Shown here in pieces: positions 25,659-34,901 of a stretch of 64,000 bases of DNA. The stretch is from CBDCRK01 sp965220955 (GTDB taxonomy: Bacteria > Desulfobacterota > Binatia > Bin18 > CBDCRK01). The notes below the pieces were generated by a model, which worked only from the letters and a program-made list of their open reading frames with translations, was not told the origin of the DNA and ran no database searches. The stretch spans positions 1 to 64,000 of the forward strand of contig CBDCRK010000032.1 of the NCBI GenBank assembly GCA_965220955.1, given 5' to 3'. Position numbers and translations under genes: made by a program. Position 1 is the first letter of the stretch, and each line of letters begins with the position of its first letter.

Positions 25659-26594
25659 TTAAAACACCGCCAAAGGATTCACCGGAGAAGCCGTACCACG
25701 GCTCAGCACCAGAGGCGCAATCACTAGCAAAAATGCCCAACGCGATCGCTCGGCACAGGCTATACTAGCTGCCTCCAGGTCACAATTGTCTATAAGATGC
25801 ACCCCCATGGCCACAATTGTTACCAGGTGGATGGGAGCAACAATCTTCTCATAACCACTGGGAAACACGTCACTGGCTCCATCCGCGCCCATGGCGGCAA
25901 TGCGTCGTTCATAGAGCCAAGGAAGACAAGAAGCATGTAGCCCGGCCATTCCTTCCCGCAGGCCGTCCCAAGGCCCCTGGGCATGTGCTCGCGCGTGGCG
26001 ACCCGTACGCACAAAAAGCACATCCCCCTCCTCTACCTGTACGCCCTGGGCCTTTTCCGCCGCCTCCAGATCCTCGGGCAAAATGGCTTCCTTGGGTTCC
26101 AGCCAGTTTATGTTTTTGACCCGTGGAATATCAAGAATAACCCCACGGGCCACAATGCCTTCCTTGATGGCGTCAATGGCGCCGTTTTTGGCTCCATGGA
26201 TACCCACGTCTGTGGCTGGATACCCGTTGTACATTTTGTTCTCGTGAAAGACGTGGCACAGGGCATCAAGGTGGGTGGTGGCAAGGCCATGGGGAGCAAT
26301 AGCAAAATAATCCGCACTGTAGGGAAGAGGAATCGGAGATTCCCCTTCTCCTCCGGTTTGCACCATAAGATGCGTAACCGGTGTAGGATTGTCGGGAGCA
26401 GGAGTGGTGGCCAGGGGCAAAGACAGAGAAATAGTCTTGCCCTCTCGCACAAGGCCAACAGCCCTGGCCCGTTTCTCCGACGTGATATAGTTAAGAGCGC
26501 CAAACTGATCGTTGGGACCCCATTTGCCCCAGTTGCTTAAGCTGGTGAAGAAACCTTTAATCTGCTCCTCTGTTAGATCCGCATGTGCTGCCAT
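25659..26594 (-). CDS. Cyclase family protein (kynurenine formamidase-like), cytoplasmic
   Basis: 311 aa. The N-terminus NWGKWGPNDQFGALNYIT and the end GTASPVNPLAVF are typical of the larger cyclase-family branch. The metal motif is altered from HxGTHxD to HGLATTHLDALCHVF (about 101-115), the form usual in this branch. No signal peptide, unlike the paralogue at 23508-24314. The reaction is probably hydrolysis of a cyclic amide or ester; substrate unknown. Start ATG 26594 follows GGAAAGGAGATGA. It is the next gene after sppA on the strand, 43 bases apart. Confidence 0.85.
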   Translation of the reverse strand: MAAHADLTEEQIKGFFTSLSNWGKWGPNDQFGALNYITSEKRARAVGLVREGKTISLSLPLATTPAPDNPTPVTHLMVQTGGEGESPIPLPYSADYFAIAPHGLATTHLDALCHVFHENKMYNGYPATDVGIHGAKNGAIDAIKEGIVARGVILDIPRVKNINWLEPKEAILPEDLEAAEKAQGVQVEEGDVLFVRTGRHARAHAQGPWDGLREGMAGLHASCLPWLYERRIAAMGADGASDVFPSGYEKIVAPIHLVTIVAMGVHLIDNCDLEAASIACAERSRWAFLLVIAPLVLSRGTASPVNPLAVF

Positions 26595-26637
26595 AGTTCA
26601 TCTCCTTTCCCCATATTTTAGCTATAGTAAAGCCGGT

Positions 26638-28356
26638 CTATTGGATCTCCAGAAGTATGGGCATAGCCAGGAGTGGACCGCGCGTCTGAGCCCAAAAGGG
26701 TGAGAGGGACGGGAGGACCTTCCTGAGAGGCTGGGGCAGGATAATGGCAACTTCGGTCTGTCCCTGCAGCCGCTCCCTGAGCGCCTCCAGCAGCCTTTTC
26801 GATCTGGGGTAAAAAACCAACTCTACCTCAGTCTCGGCCGAGATACCAACCTCCTCTTTAGCCATCCTCAGCGCAGTGTCCATTCCTCCCCACTCATCTA
26901 CTAGACCTCTCTTTTTGGCCTGTTCTCCGGTCCATACCCGGCCCCGTCCTAAACTGTAAACGTCTTCTAGCTGCAGATCTCGTCCCTGAGCCACCTTGCG
27001 AGTAAAGGCTTGATATACTCCGTCCGCAATCCGTCTTACCTGCTGTCTTTCCTCTAGAGACCAACTCTTAGAAGTGTCAAAGAGCCGGGCATAGCGACCG
27101 CGGCTAAGCGTCTCAGTATTGAGGCCGAGCTTCTGGAGAAACCCCTTGACATTGGGAAGAGCAAACACCACACCAATAGAGCCAGTAAGGGTAGCCGGTT
27201 GGGCAACAATCTTGGTTGCAGAGGCGGCAATATAATATCCTCCAGAGGCAGCTAAACCTGACATCGAGACCACTATAGGTTTCTTTTCCTTAGCTGCTAA
27301 GACGGCCCGCCAGATAAGATCTGAAGCCAGAGCAGACCCCCCGGGGCTATCCACACGGAAAACAATAGCACGGACTTCGTCGTCTTGTGCCGCCTGTTGG
27401 AGCGCTTCAACAATCGTTTCAGCTCCCATAGTTGCGCCGCTAGCCCTCCACCGACTTTTACCAGAAGTGATGCCACCAACCCCATATACTACGGCCATTT
27501 TTGGTCCTTGCATTAGACCCAAAGAGCTAGGCTTGACCTGACGGTAGGTAGCTAGGGAGACTGTGTTTACCTCTGTTCCTTCCTCCTCGCGTAGTTCCTG
27601 AAGGATTTCGTCGAAATATCTCACGCCGTCGATCAATCCAGACTTTTGGAAATCCTCCACCGTAACCGTGGGAGCATTGATTAGGCTTTGAACTTTCTCA
27701 GTAGTAAATCCCCGGGCTTCAGCAATACCGGCAAGAAATTGGTCGTTAAGGCTGTCAAGCAGGGAATTCGCCATCTCTCGGTGAGGCTCAGACATAGTCT
27801 CGCGGTTAAGGAAATCTCCGGTTATCTTGTACTCCTTGATTTTCTCCACCTGCATATCGACGTCGAGCTTTCCCCATACCCCACCAAGGAAAATGTATGT
27901 AGCCGAAAGACCACTAAGGGGTAAGAGTGTGTTTTCAGAGAAATAGATTTTTTCTGCCGCACTAGCCAGGTAGTACTCCAGGTTGCCTGAGAGATCCTCA
28001 CCCATCACCCAGGCAATCACTGGTTTGCCTACCTCCCGCAGTTCCTGCAGGGTATGACGCATCTCCTGAACTTTAGCCAAGTCAAGCTCTAGGGGAGTTA
28101 TCTTAAGAATGACCCCTTTGAGGCGCTCATCTACTTTAGCTTTGCGAAGTTCAAGCAGGAGGTCCATGAGTACCTTCTGACGAGAGCCAACAAGCTGCCC
28201 CAGAAGATCAGAAGGAGGCTCATCGATGTAACTCCCTCCTATATCCACAACCAGGAAGCTTCCTTCAGGTATGTCAGGCTCACGTGTGGCCAGGAAAAAG
28301 CCAAGGCCGATGATCACCACAAGAGCCAGAATAATCCATTTTTTTCTCTTTCTCAC
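26638..28356 (-). CDS. sppA: Signal peptide peptidase SppA, long (67K) form
   Basis: 572 aa, the double-domain form of SppA, which cleaves signal peptides left in the membrane. One N-terminal membrane anchor (IILALVVIIGLGFFLA, about 8-23). The general base lysine is Lys136 in YYLASAAEKIYFSE of the N-domain and the nucleophile is Ser371 in SGLAASGGYYIAAS of the C-domain, the known Lys/Ser dyad split over the two repeats. RVDSPGGSALASD (334-346) is the conserved oxyanion region. Start at 28356; the upstream CoA-transferase stop is only 22 bases away. Confidence 0.93.
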   Translation of the reverse strand: MRKRKKWIILALVVIIGLGFFLATREPDIPEGSFLVVDIGGSYIDEPPSDLLGQLVGSRQKVLMDLLLELRKAKVDERLKGVILKITPLELDLAKVQEMRHTLQELREVGKPVIAWVMGEDLSGNLEYYLASAAEKIYFSENTLLPLSGLSATYIFLGGVWGKLDVDMQVEKIKEYKITGDFLNRETMSEPHREMANSLLDSLNDQFLAGIAEARGFTTEKVQSLINAPTVTVEDFQKSGLIDGVRYFDEILQELREEEGTEVNTVSLATYRQVKPSSLGLMQGPKMAVVYGVGGITSGKSRWRASGATMGAETIVEALQQAAQDDEVRAIVFRVDSPGGSALASDLIWRAVLAAKEKKPIVVSMSGLAASGGYYIAASATKIVAQPATLTGSIGVVFALPNVKGFLQKLGLNTETLSRGRYARLFDTSKSWSLEERQQVRRIADGVYQAFTRKVAQGRDLQLEDVYSLGRGRVWTGEQAKKRGLVDEWGGMDTALRMAKEEVGISAETEVELVFYPRSKRLLEALRERLQGQTEVAIILPQPLRKVLPSLSPFWAQTRGPLLAMPILLEIQ

Positions 28357-28378
28357 GGCTTTCTCCTGCTTATGAACC

Positions 28379-29629
28379 CTAAATCACTTCCCTGTCTTTC
28401 AACCCCGCAACCTCCTCCCGGCTCAGGCCAAGAAGCCCAGTATACACCGTCTCGTTATCATGCCCCACAGGTACCGAACCCCGCCAAATCTTGCCAGGAG
28501 TTAAGGAGAAATGCGGTAGTACGCCAACTCCCTTCACCTTTCCCACCTGCTCGTCCTCCCACTCGGTATGTACCCCACGGGCCTGGTAATGAGGATCCTC
28601 AGCCATATCTTGGCTGGTCATGATTGGGCAGCAGGCCACCTGAGCCTCGTTAAGTACACCCACCACTTCCTTGACCGTATGCTCACTGATCCAGCCACGC
28701 AACAAAGCGTCAAACTCAATCCCCTCTATTGACTCTACCTCAGTATGGGCCGTGTGCCACTTCTCTTCGTGGGGATCAAGGCCAATAACCTGGCAGACAC
28801 GTCCGTAAATGCCATGACCAACCGCTGCCACAACCACCCAACCATCTTTAGCCTGGAAGGTATCATAGGGTTGGAATGCCGGAGCCTTGTTGCCTGAACG
28901 CTCACGAACAACTCCTCCAGCGGAAAAATACTCTACCATCGTACCAGAAAGAAGATGGTGAATAGCCTCAAACTGCGAGAGGTCAACCACCTGACCCCGG
29001 CCAGTTTTCTGGGCATAGATATATCCAGCCAGTGAAGACCACAGGCAAAATAGCGCAGTAATGTAGTCAGCCGTCCAGGGAGCCGCCCGGGTTGGAGGCA
29101 GGGGATCGGGAAATCCAGTTTGGTACATCATACCACCAAACGCCTGACCAATCATGTCGTAGGAAGCCCGACCCAGATAATCGGGATGTCCACTCTGCCC
29201 GTAACCCGAGATATGAGCAATAACAATTTTGGGGTTGGCTTGCAGCACCACCTCATCGCTTAACCCCCAGCGGTTATAGCCTCCAGGTTTAGAGCTCTCC
29301 ATCCAGATGTCGCAAATTTTAACGAGCTGTAAAAACAGTTCCTGGCCCTTGGGCTGGCTTAAGTTTAGGGTAATATAGAATGAGTTCCTGCGGTCCTGGA
29401 TCCAAGAAGTTGCCACCTTTCCTTGACCATCCTTGGTAGGTAGCTGAATACCCAGGTGCCGCCAGGTGGCATCGCCTTCTCCGGGACGCTCGACTTGGAT
29501 GACCTCCGCGCCCATCTCGGCAGCCAAGCAAGCGGCAAAAGGCTGGGCAATAAGGGTACCGCTAGAGAGGACGCGGACCCCTTGGAGGGGACCGAACTGT
29601 TCAGGAAGCAGAGACGGTTTGTTTTCCAT
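28379..29629 (-). CDS. CaiB/BaiF family III CoA transferase
   Basis: 416 aa. GVRVLSSGTLIAQPFAACLA starts the fold, MESSKPGGYNRWGL is the ENFKPG-type block, and the position of the catalytic aspartate is glutamate in DLSQFEAIHHL, a substitution seen in part of the family. It is only distantly similar to the other family III protein at 18227-19420. ATG 29629 is preferred over ATG 29635 because AGGAAGG then lies six bases upstream. Substrate unknown; its neighbours are sppA and a broken aldo/keto reductase. Confidence 0.88.
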   Translation of the reverse strand: MENKPSLLPEQFGPLQGVRVLSSGTLIAQPFAACLAAEMGAEVIQVERPGEGDATWRHLGIQLPTKDGQGKVATSWIQDRRNSFYITLNLSQPKGQELFLQLVKICDIWMESSKPGGYNRWGLSDEVVLQANPKIVIAHISGYGQSGHPDYLGRASYDMIGQAFGGMMYQTGFPDPLPPTRAAPWTADYITALFCLWSSLAGYIYAQKTGRGQVVDLSQFEAIHHLLSGTMVEYFSAGGVVRERSGNKAPAFQPYDTFQAKDGWVVVAAVGHGIYGRVCQVIGLDPHEEKWHTAHTEVESIEGIEFDALLRGWISEHTVKEVVGVLNEAQVACCPIMTSQDMAEDPHYQARGVHTEWEDEQVGKVKGVGVLPHFSLTPGKIWRGSVPVGHDNETVYTGLLGLSREEVAGLKDREVI

Positions 29630-29757
29630 AAACATCCTTCCTATTTTAATGTCATGTGCTATCCCTAGCGAAAATTTGTTGTTAAGGCAAACGACTTTAA
29701 CCCTTGCTTTGGTTTACCAGCAAGACCAGAATCAACCCGACTGGAGGCCGACTAGTT

Positions 29758-30536
29758 CTACCGCAACATGGCTTCCAGCTTGATCAGGGCATCCTGAGAT
29801 AGAACGGGCCCCTCGGCAATCTCTGTATCCTCTTTCACCCTCTCCAGTTTTGAGGTTGCAGGAATAAGAGTAGAGACTTCGGGTTTGGCCAGCAGGTATT
29901 CGAGCAGAGCTTGGCCTGGAGTGGTAACTCCATAAGGGCGAAGAAAGGAGAGGTCTTGCCGTTCTAGTGCTCGTAGTAGCCGTGTGCGGCTAAACAGGGG
30001 ACAGATAGGCGTCATGACTAGCACACCCATATTAAGCTCCTTGACCAGGGGGAGAATCTCCTGCTCCGCTTCTCGCTGTCCCAGGTTATACGGGATCTGG
30101 ATGGTGTCGAATACACTCGTCCTCATGGCTCGCATCATTCCCTTAGTCTTGTAGTCTTCGAGGAGCGGAGTGACTCCTTCCCAGGCAGCCATGTTATGAA
30201 TCTGCATAAGGTCAATATAAGATCAATGACATCCACCTGAAGCTTGCGCAACGACTCCTCGATCTCGCCACGGGCTGCCTGGCGACTGTGGGCAAGGACT
30301 TTTGTTGCTACAATAATTCCCTCACGCCTGCCCTGCAGGGCCTGACCAAGAACCTGCTCGGCCTCACCGTACATGGGGGCAGTGTCGAACAGGTTGACCC
30401 CACAACGAATGGCCTCGGTGACTAGCTGGCGGACGTGCTCAACGCCTTGCTTGCCCCGGACATCAAATGTACTCCACGTTCCCATGCTCACCACACTGAC
30501 CTGGAGGCCTGTCCGACCAAGAACCCGATACTGCAT
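29758..30536 (-). pseudogene. Aldo/keto reductase broken by an 11-bp tandem duplication
   Basis: Two overlapping frames make one aldo/keto reductase. The first (30536 to about 30217) reads YRVLGRTGLQVSVVSMGTWS, FDTAPMYGEAE with the catalytic Asp and Tyr, and ATKVLAHS with the Lys. The second (from about 30216 to 29758) continues with QIHNM, holding the His, then PYNLGQREAEQEILPL to the end. The switch falls exactly at two near-identical 11-mers (see 30206-30227). Removing one copy restores VDVIDLMQIHNM in a single frame of about 255 residues. All four tetrad residues are intact, so the lesion may be recent. Confidence 0.85.
30206..30227 (-). repeat. 11-bp imperfect tandem duplication inside the aldo/keto reductase
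   Basis: On the coding strand ATTGATCTTAT is followed directly by ATTGACCTTAT (10 of 11 identical). The duplication shifts the frame by two. Confidence 0.9.
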
Positions 30537-30560
30537 GGTCCCTCCTGTTACAAGGCAAAA

Positions 30561-30590
30561 CAGAAAGGGCGGGATTTCCCGCCCTTTCTG
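30561..30590 (-). terminator. Rho-independent terminator of the TGS GTPase gene
   Basis: Perfect 14-bp arms CAGAAAGGGCGGGA (30561-30574) and TCCCGCCCTTTCTG (30577-30590). Read on the minus strand the stem is followed by TTTTGCCTTG, which fits termination after the GTPase gene that ends at 30655. On the plus strand no T-run follows. Confidence 0.8.
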
Positions 30591-30654
30591 TTAAGAGCGT
30601 GAAAAAGGAGTCGAAGCTTTAGGCTTCGTAGCTGCGCAGCACCTTGTTTTTACT

Positions 30655-31644
30655 CTAGATATGGAACTCAATGACGTCACCCTCCTGGACAACGTAGTCC
30701 CGTTGCACCCGCTGACCCTGGAATTTGCCTAGCCCCCATACTCGGGCAAACTTAAGCTTCTCGGCAAAATCTTTATGGATAGAGGCCCCGGCATCAAGGA
30801 GGGTGCTCCCCCTGGGGAGAACCACCGGGTCGTCAAGCGAAGGTTCTTTCCCCCGGGCCTTAGTGTAGACCCGGACAATCTCAAGAACATCATAGATCAG
30901 CTGTTTTAGTTCTTCTAAGTTAGTGCCTTCCTGAGCAGAGACAGTAAACAGAGGCAGCTTTTCACCATACAGCTCCTGCAAAACAGCAGCGGTCTCCTCA
31001 GCCCCCTCCATGTCGCACTTATTACCAAGAAGGAGCGTTTTTTTAACCACTCGTCCTGGCTCTCCAGGAATATGATTCTGTGCCTCTCTACCTAGCGAGA
31101 TCTTCGAGCCGTTCAGAAGGTCCTCCACAACACTAATCTGATCCAGGGCATCGTCCTGGCTCAGGTCCATAACCAGGAACACAATGTCGGCGTTGCGGAT
31201 AAAAGAAAAAACCCACGAATCGGTATGCTCAGGCGAGACAGGAGGTAGATCCACAAGCTGAATCTGTACATTCTCGAACGCTACCATTCCTGGGCGAGGG
31301 TAGCGTGTAGTAAAAGGATAATCCGCCACCTCCGACTGGGCATGGGTAAGACAACTGAGAAGCAGGGACTTCCCCACATTGGGCAGCCCCACAAGAACCA
31401 CCTGCCCAGCTCCTTCCTTGTCTATATAAAGCGAAGATCCCTTGCCTGCCGGTCCTTTCTTTTGGGCTTCAGCCTTATGCCTGGCAATACGCCGCTTCAA
31501 GTCACCAACAAGATGGTCCGTACCCTTGTGCTTGGGGATAATGGCAAGCATTTCCTCCAAGACCTGGATTTTCTCGATCGGCGTCTTTACCTCACGGTAG
31601 CGCTTTTCGACTTCGTGATAGTGTGGTGGCAGATTTGCCGGCAT
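30655..31644 (-). CDS. GTP-binding protein with TGS domain (OBG/DRG-like)
   Basis: 329 aa TRAFAC-class GTPase. A helical N-terminus (1-60) resembles that of DRG proteins. The G domain has G1 GLPNVGKS (86-93), G3 as DLPP (132-135, in place of DTPG), G4 GNKCDMEG and a C-terminal TGS domain ending GQRVQRDYVVQEGDVIEFHI. The DRG-like combination is widespread but its bacterial role is not settled; a link to translation or ribosomes is likely. The start at 31644 is 65 bases from the M23 gene. Terminated by the stem-loop at 30561-30590. Confidence 0.87.
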   Translation of the reverse strand: MPANLPPHYHEVEKRYREVKTPIEKIQVLEEMLAIIPKHKGTDHLVGDLKRRIARHKAEAQKKGPAGKGSSLYIDKEGAGQVVLVGLPNVGKSLLLSCLTHAQSEVADYPFTTRYPRPGMVAFENVQIQLVDLPPVSPEHTDSWVFSFIRNADIVFLVMDLSQDDALDQISVVEDLLNGSKISLGREAQNHIPGEPGRVVKKTLLLGNKCDMEGAEETAAVLQELYGEKLPLFTVSAQEGTNLEELKQLIYDVLEIVRVYTKARGKEPSLDDPVVLPRGSTLLDAGASIHKDFAEKLKFARVWGLGKFQGQRVQRDYVVQEGDVIEFHI

Positions 31645-31709
31645 CTTTCCCTCTGTGTTTACGACTTAAGACAGAGGAGGGGGGACTGTCAAGAGAGACC
31701 CGCGGATCA

Positions 31710-32711
31710 CTATGGACCCAGGGGAAGCCTGAGGAGGGAGAGCGGATCAACTCGAGCGTCTTGCACGCGGACTCCAAAGTGAAGGTGAGGACCCGTTGCC
31801 CTTCCGGTGGCGCCAACCGTACCAATGAGCTGCTCCTTGGTCACCTTCTCCCCTTCACGTACATGCTGCTTCTGCAAATGAAAATACATGGTGTGAATGC
31901 CAAACCCATGATCGAGAACAATCAGCCTGCCAGCAAAAAACTGCTCGTCAACCAAAACCACACGACCCGTGTTTGCCGCTACTACGGCCGTGCCAAGCGG
32001 CGCCGTAATGTCTGCGCCGGTATGCGGACTGCGAGGCTGCCCATTAATAACCCGACGCCGGCCAAACCCTAACGGCTGAGCAGCCCTGTTCACAGGCAAG
32101 ATAAAGCCACCCTGCCAAAGCTGTTCAGGCGTAACCGCTGCTAACGCTGCTTTGAGCCTTTTTGACTCTTGCCGTACGCGTTTGAGGGTCTTAGCATCCA
32201 GATCTACTTTGTCACGGGGCAGTGTTAACTTCTGAACCCTAAACTTAGCGTCTATAACGTCCACTTTGCCAACAAGCCGTTGGGGTTCTTCAGAAGCCTC
32301 AGGAGCCCTCGCTCCGGGCGGCCCCACTCCGGCGGCCTCCACATAAAAAGAGCGGGTTCCCGGCTTTTCAGCCAGATCTATGCCTATAAGGGCAGCAACT
32401 CCCGTATTAGAACCCATGGAAAAGAAACGGATAGGACGTCCAGCAAAAGAGCCATTAATAAGGCCCGCCTTGTTGACTCCGTCTACACGGATGAGTACAA
32501 CCTCACCTTGCTTGACCTTCTCGGGTTCCCAGGAGAGGCGGGGAGGATCAGCTGCAAACAGATGGGCAGAGAAAAGACAGAGATACAGACAGAGCAGGAA
32601 GGGACCGGTGCTTTTAACCTGTTGCAAAGAAACTAGAGAAGAGTTCCCTCTCCCTTGGTAGGCTTTCTGGGGCAGATTTCTTAGAGAGCATGCGGTTTTT
32701 CTGTATTCCAT
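31710..32711 (-). CDS. M23 family metallopeptidase (LytM domain)
   Basis: 333 aa by the longest frame. A hydrophobic export signal (FLLCLYLCLFSAHLFA, about 38-53) is followed by a beta-rich domain and a C-terminal LytM/M23 domain: SPHTGADITAPLGTAVVAAN with the first zinc His and Asp, HTMYFHLQKQHVREG, and the HxH motif in TGPHLHFGV. All zinc ligands are present, so it is probably an active peptidoglycan endopeptidase in the periplasm. The N-terminal 35 residues before the signal are unusually long; the true start may be an internal GTG or TTG near 32630, but no ribosome-binding site settles this. Confidence 0.87.
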   Translation of the reverse strand: MEYRKTACSLRNLPQKAYQGRGNSSLVSLQQVKSTGPFLLCLYLCLFSAHLFAADPPRLSWEPEKVKQGEVVLIRVDGVNKAGLINGSFAGRPIRFFSMGSNTGVAALIGIDLAEKPGTRSFYVEAAGVGPPGARAPEASEEPQRLVGKVDVIDAKFRVQKLTLPRDKVDLDAKTLKRVRQESKRLKAALAAVTPEQLWQGGFILPVNRAAQPLGFGRRRVINGQPRSPHTGADITAPLGTAVVAANTGRVVLVDEQFFAGRLIVLDHGFGIHTMYFHLQKQHVREGEKVTKEQLIGTVGATGRATGPHLHFGVRVQDARVDPLSLLRLPLGP

Positions 32712-32797
32712 AACATACGCAGGTTAAAAACTCCGAATACACCCCACTTCCTGTAAACCCACCAGGGAGAAGTAAGGATAAGAGTTCGCAGGTTACT

Positions 32798-34030
32798 CTA
32801 CAATCCCTTTTGAGCCTCATTGATCTGGGCAGTCTCAGCCATAGGCCTGGGCCACCAACGGTCTTCCCATTCGTTCCACAGATCTTTTAAGTAGGGCATC
32901 ACCTCTTGGGCAAAGAGCTGGGTGTTCTTTTGCGTCAGCTCGCGGGGCATAGAGCCAAAGTGTAGAAGGAGCATCATCTGCCCAACATGCAATTCCTTAA
33001 TGACCTCACGAAGTTTTTCACGTACCGTGGCCGGGCTACCAGCAATGATAAAGCCCATGTCGACCATCTCTTTCCAGCTGAGGGTGCTGCCGAATAGGTC
33101 AGCATCCTGACTAGCCTGTGTTTTCACGGCATTCTCAACCGTCCTTTGTGTGAGGTAGCCTGGCACCTGAGCAAATCCTCTCCAGACATGCAGACAGCGG
33201 TTGAAGAAATAATCAAGGTGCTCACCATACTCCTTCTCGACCAGGGAGTCACTTTCCGAGACGGCTACCACTTGAGCATAGCCCGCACGGTAAGGGTTGT
33301 GATCTTGGCCTTTTTTATCCATCACATCCCAAAACCCTTGCATTACCTGAGCAGCACGCTTGTAGCCAAAATAGCTAAGATAAGCATAAAAGTAATCGTA
33401 GTTCGCACAGAAATCCCAGGTCTCAAGGCTTCCGCCTCCAGGAATCCACACCGGCGGATGGGGCTTTTGTACCGGCCGAGGCCAAATGTTGATATAGCGG
33501 AGCTGAGTATATTTGCCGTTGAAGGCAAAGGGCTCCGGCTTTGTCCATGCTTGCATGACGAGGTCGTGTGCCTCACGGTACTTCTCGCGCAGAGTGGCCG
33601 GGGTTTGGCCATAGCAGTGGTTTGAGTCCATGGAGGTACCCACCGGAAAGCCGGCCACCAGCCTACCCCCACTCATCACATCAAGCATGGCAAACTCTTC
33701 GGCCACGCGAACAGGTGGGTTATAGAGGGCCAGACTATCGCCCATTACCACCAAGGCTGCCCGAGAAGTTCGTCGGGCAAGAGCCGCCGCCATAATGTTG
33801 GGAGAAGGCATTAACCCGTAGCCGTTTTGGTGGTGCTCGTTCACACCAATACCATCGTAACCCATGCGGTCAGCAAATTCCAAGTCATCCAGGTACTCAT
33901 TATATAACCAGTGGCCTTTCTCCGGGTTGTATAATTCACTAGGAATGTCTACCCAGACACTGCGATACTTCTGTTTAAAGTCGTCAGGCAGATAACGGTA
34001 AGGCATAAGATGAAACCAGGTGAATTTCAT
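32798..34030 (-). CDS. LLM class flavin-dependent oxidoreductase
   Basis: 410 aa luciferase-like monooxygenase. TIM-barrel landmarks: KFTWFHLMPYRYLP at the start, YDGIGVNEHHQNGYG (about 75-89), LYNPPVRVAEEFAMLDVMSGGRL, and RPVQKPHPPVWIPGGGS. The EHH motif is typical of bacterial luciferase relatives that use reduced FMN. Start ATG 34030 follows AAGGAGGATGTT. One of three LLM proteins in the window (also 57337 and 60865), a density usual for organisms degrading diverse organics; the substrate is unknown. Confidence 0.92.
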   Translation of the reverse strand: MKFTWFHLMPYRYLPDDFKQKYRSVWVDIPSELYNPEKGHWLYNEYLDDLEFADRMGYDGIGVNEHHQNGYGLMPSPNIMAAALARRTSRAALVVMGDSLALYNPPVRVAEEFAMLDVMSGGRLVAGFPVGTSMDSNHCYGQTPATLREKYREAHDLVMQAWTKPEPFAFNGKYTQLRYINIWPRPVQKPHPPVWIPGGGSLETWDFCANYDYFYAYLSYFGYKRAAQVMQGFWDVMDKKGQDHNPYRAGYAQVVAVSESDSLVEKEYGEHLDYFFNRCLHVWRGFAQVPGYLTQRTVENAVKTQASQDADLFGSTLSWKEMVDMGFIIAGSPATVREKLREVIKELHVGQMMLLLHFGSMPRELTQKNTQLFAQEVMPYLKDLWNEWEDRWWPRPMAETAQINEAQKGL

Positions 34031-34067
34031 AACATCCTCCTTGGTTGGTAATTAGAACAAGTCCTGC

Positions 34068-34424
34068 CTACCCTTCCCGATCCTGATTAGTAGGGGTTGT
34101 TTTTTCTTTTAACATAACAAGGGTTGCACCCCAACCTCCTGCTTCTGGAGGGGCTTCCTGAAAAGAGAGGACATTGGGACTTTGGGAGAGAAGGGAGCGA
34201 ACCATCTCTCGTTGCACACCGATTCCCTTACCATGAATGATCCGTACCTCGCGGAGGCCGGCCTCGTAACATTGGTAAATATACTCCTCCACCACACTTT
34301 TGATCTCTTTAGGAAGGAAGGGATGGAGGTCGATTGAGTCCTCAATGGGTAGGAGAATAGGCTCAGAAAAGGGATCATCCGCATTAGCTGTGGAATTGCC
34401 CTGCTTTCTCTCTGACTCTTTCAA
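34068..34424 (-). CDS. Smr domain protein
   Basis: 118 aa stand-alone Smr protein. The LDLH-like motif is SIDLHPFLPKEI (about 31-42) and the HGKG loop is IIHGKGIGVQREMVRSLL (about 64-81), followed by GGWGATLVMLK near the end. Smr domains of MutS2 and of small proteins act as nucleases on DNA or on collided-ribosome mRNA. It lies between the LLM gene (37 bases) and a carboxymuconolactone-decarboxylase gene (64 bases) on the same strand. Confidence 0.88.
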   Translation of the reverse strand: MKESERKQGNSTANADDPFSEPILLPIEDSIDLHPFLPKEIKSVVEEYIYQCYEAGLREVRIIHGKGIGVQREMVRSLLSQSPNVLSFQEAPPEAGGWGATLVMLKEKTTPTNQDREG

Positions 34425-34488
34425 GCGCTCAGTAACCCTCTCTTTCAGATGGACGCACCCAGTGTGGACATATCCTTAGTGCTCTACA

Positions 34489-34887
34489 TTATTTCTCTTC
34501 CGACCACTCCCCTCGCTCCTCCAGCACCTTTTTAGCGGTCTTTAGCCCTTCGACCCTACAAGGCACTCCACCGTATGTGGCCATTTGAAAAATAACCTCA
34601 GCAACTTCTTCTTTGGTTGCACCAACATTTAACGCGGCATGAATATGCATGCGTAACTCATCCTGGAAGTTGCGTGCGGTGAGGGCTGCCACGGCACATA
34701 GCTCCCGCTGTTTTTGTGAGAGCACCTCACGGGCATAAAGACGACCAGTGAAAAACATGGAGAACTGTTTGGCTAGCTCTGGATCAAACTGTCGCCATAG
34801 GGCGTACGCTCCCTCACCTTTCTTGGGTGGACCAAAGAGCATTTCCGCCGTTTTGCGGGTCAGTTCAGCTAGTTCCTTTTCATCCAT
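34489..34887 (-). CDS. Carboxymuconolactone decarboxylase family protein
   Basis: 132 aa CMD-fold protein with REVLSQKQRELCAVAALTAR, then HIHAALNVGATKEEVAEVIF and MATYGGVPCRVEGL. Only one cysteine lies in the active-site helix, without the CxxC of AhpD, so it is closer to gamma-carboxymuconolactone decarboxylase than to the peroxidase-type AhpD. The former acts in protocatechuate degradation. No other gene of that pathway is adjacent. ATG 34887 follows AAAGGAGGAACAAGG. Confidence 0.88.
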   Translation of the reverse strand: MDEKELAELTRKTAEMLFGPPKKGEGAYALWRQFDPELAKQFSMFFTGRLYAREVLSQKQRELCAVAALTARNFQDELRMHIHAALNVGATKEEVAEVIFQMATYGGVPCRVEGLKTAKKVLEERGEWSEEK

Positions 34888-34901
34888 CCTTGTTCCTCCT
34901 T

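Noticed and set aside
25518..25727. 69-codon plus-strand frame after nagZ
   Set aside because: Half of it is antisense to the conserved C-terminus of the cyclase-family gene; nothing recognisable in the rest.
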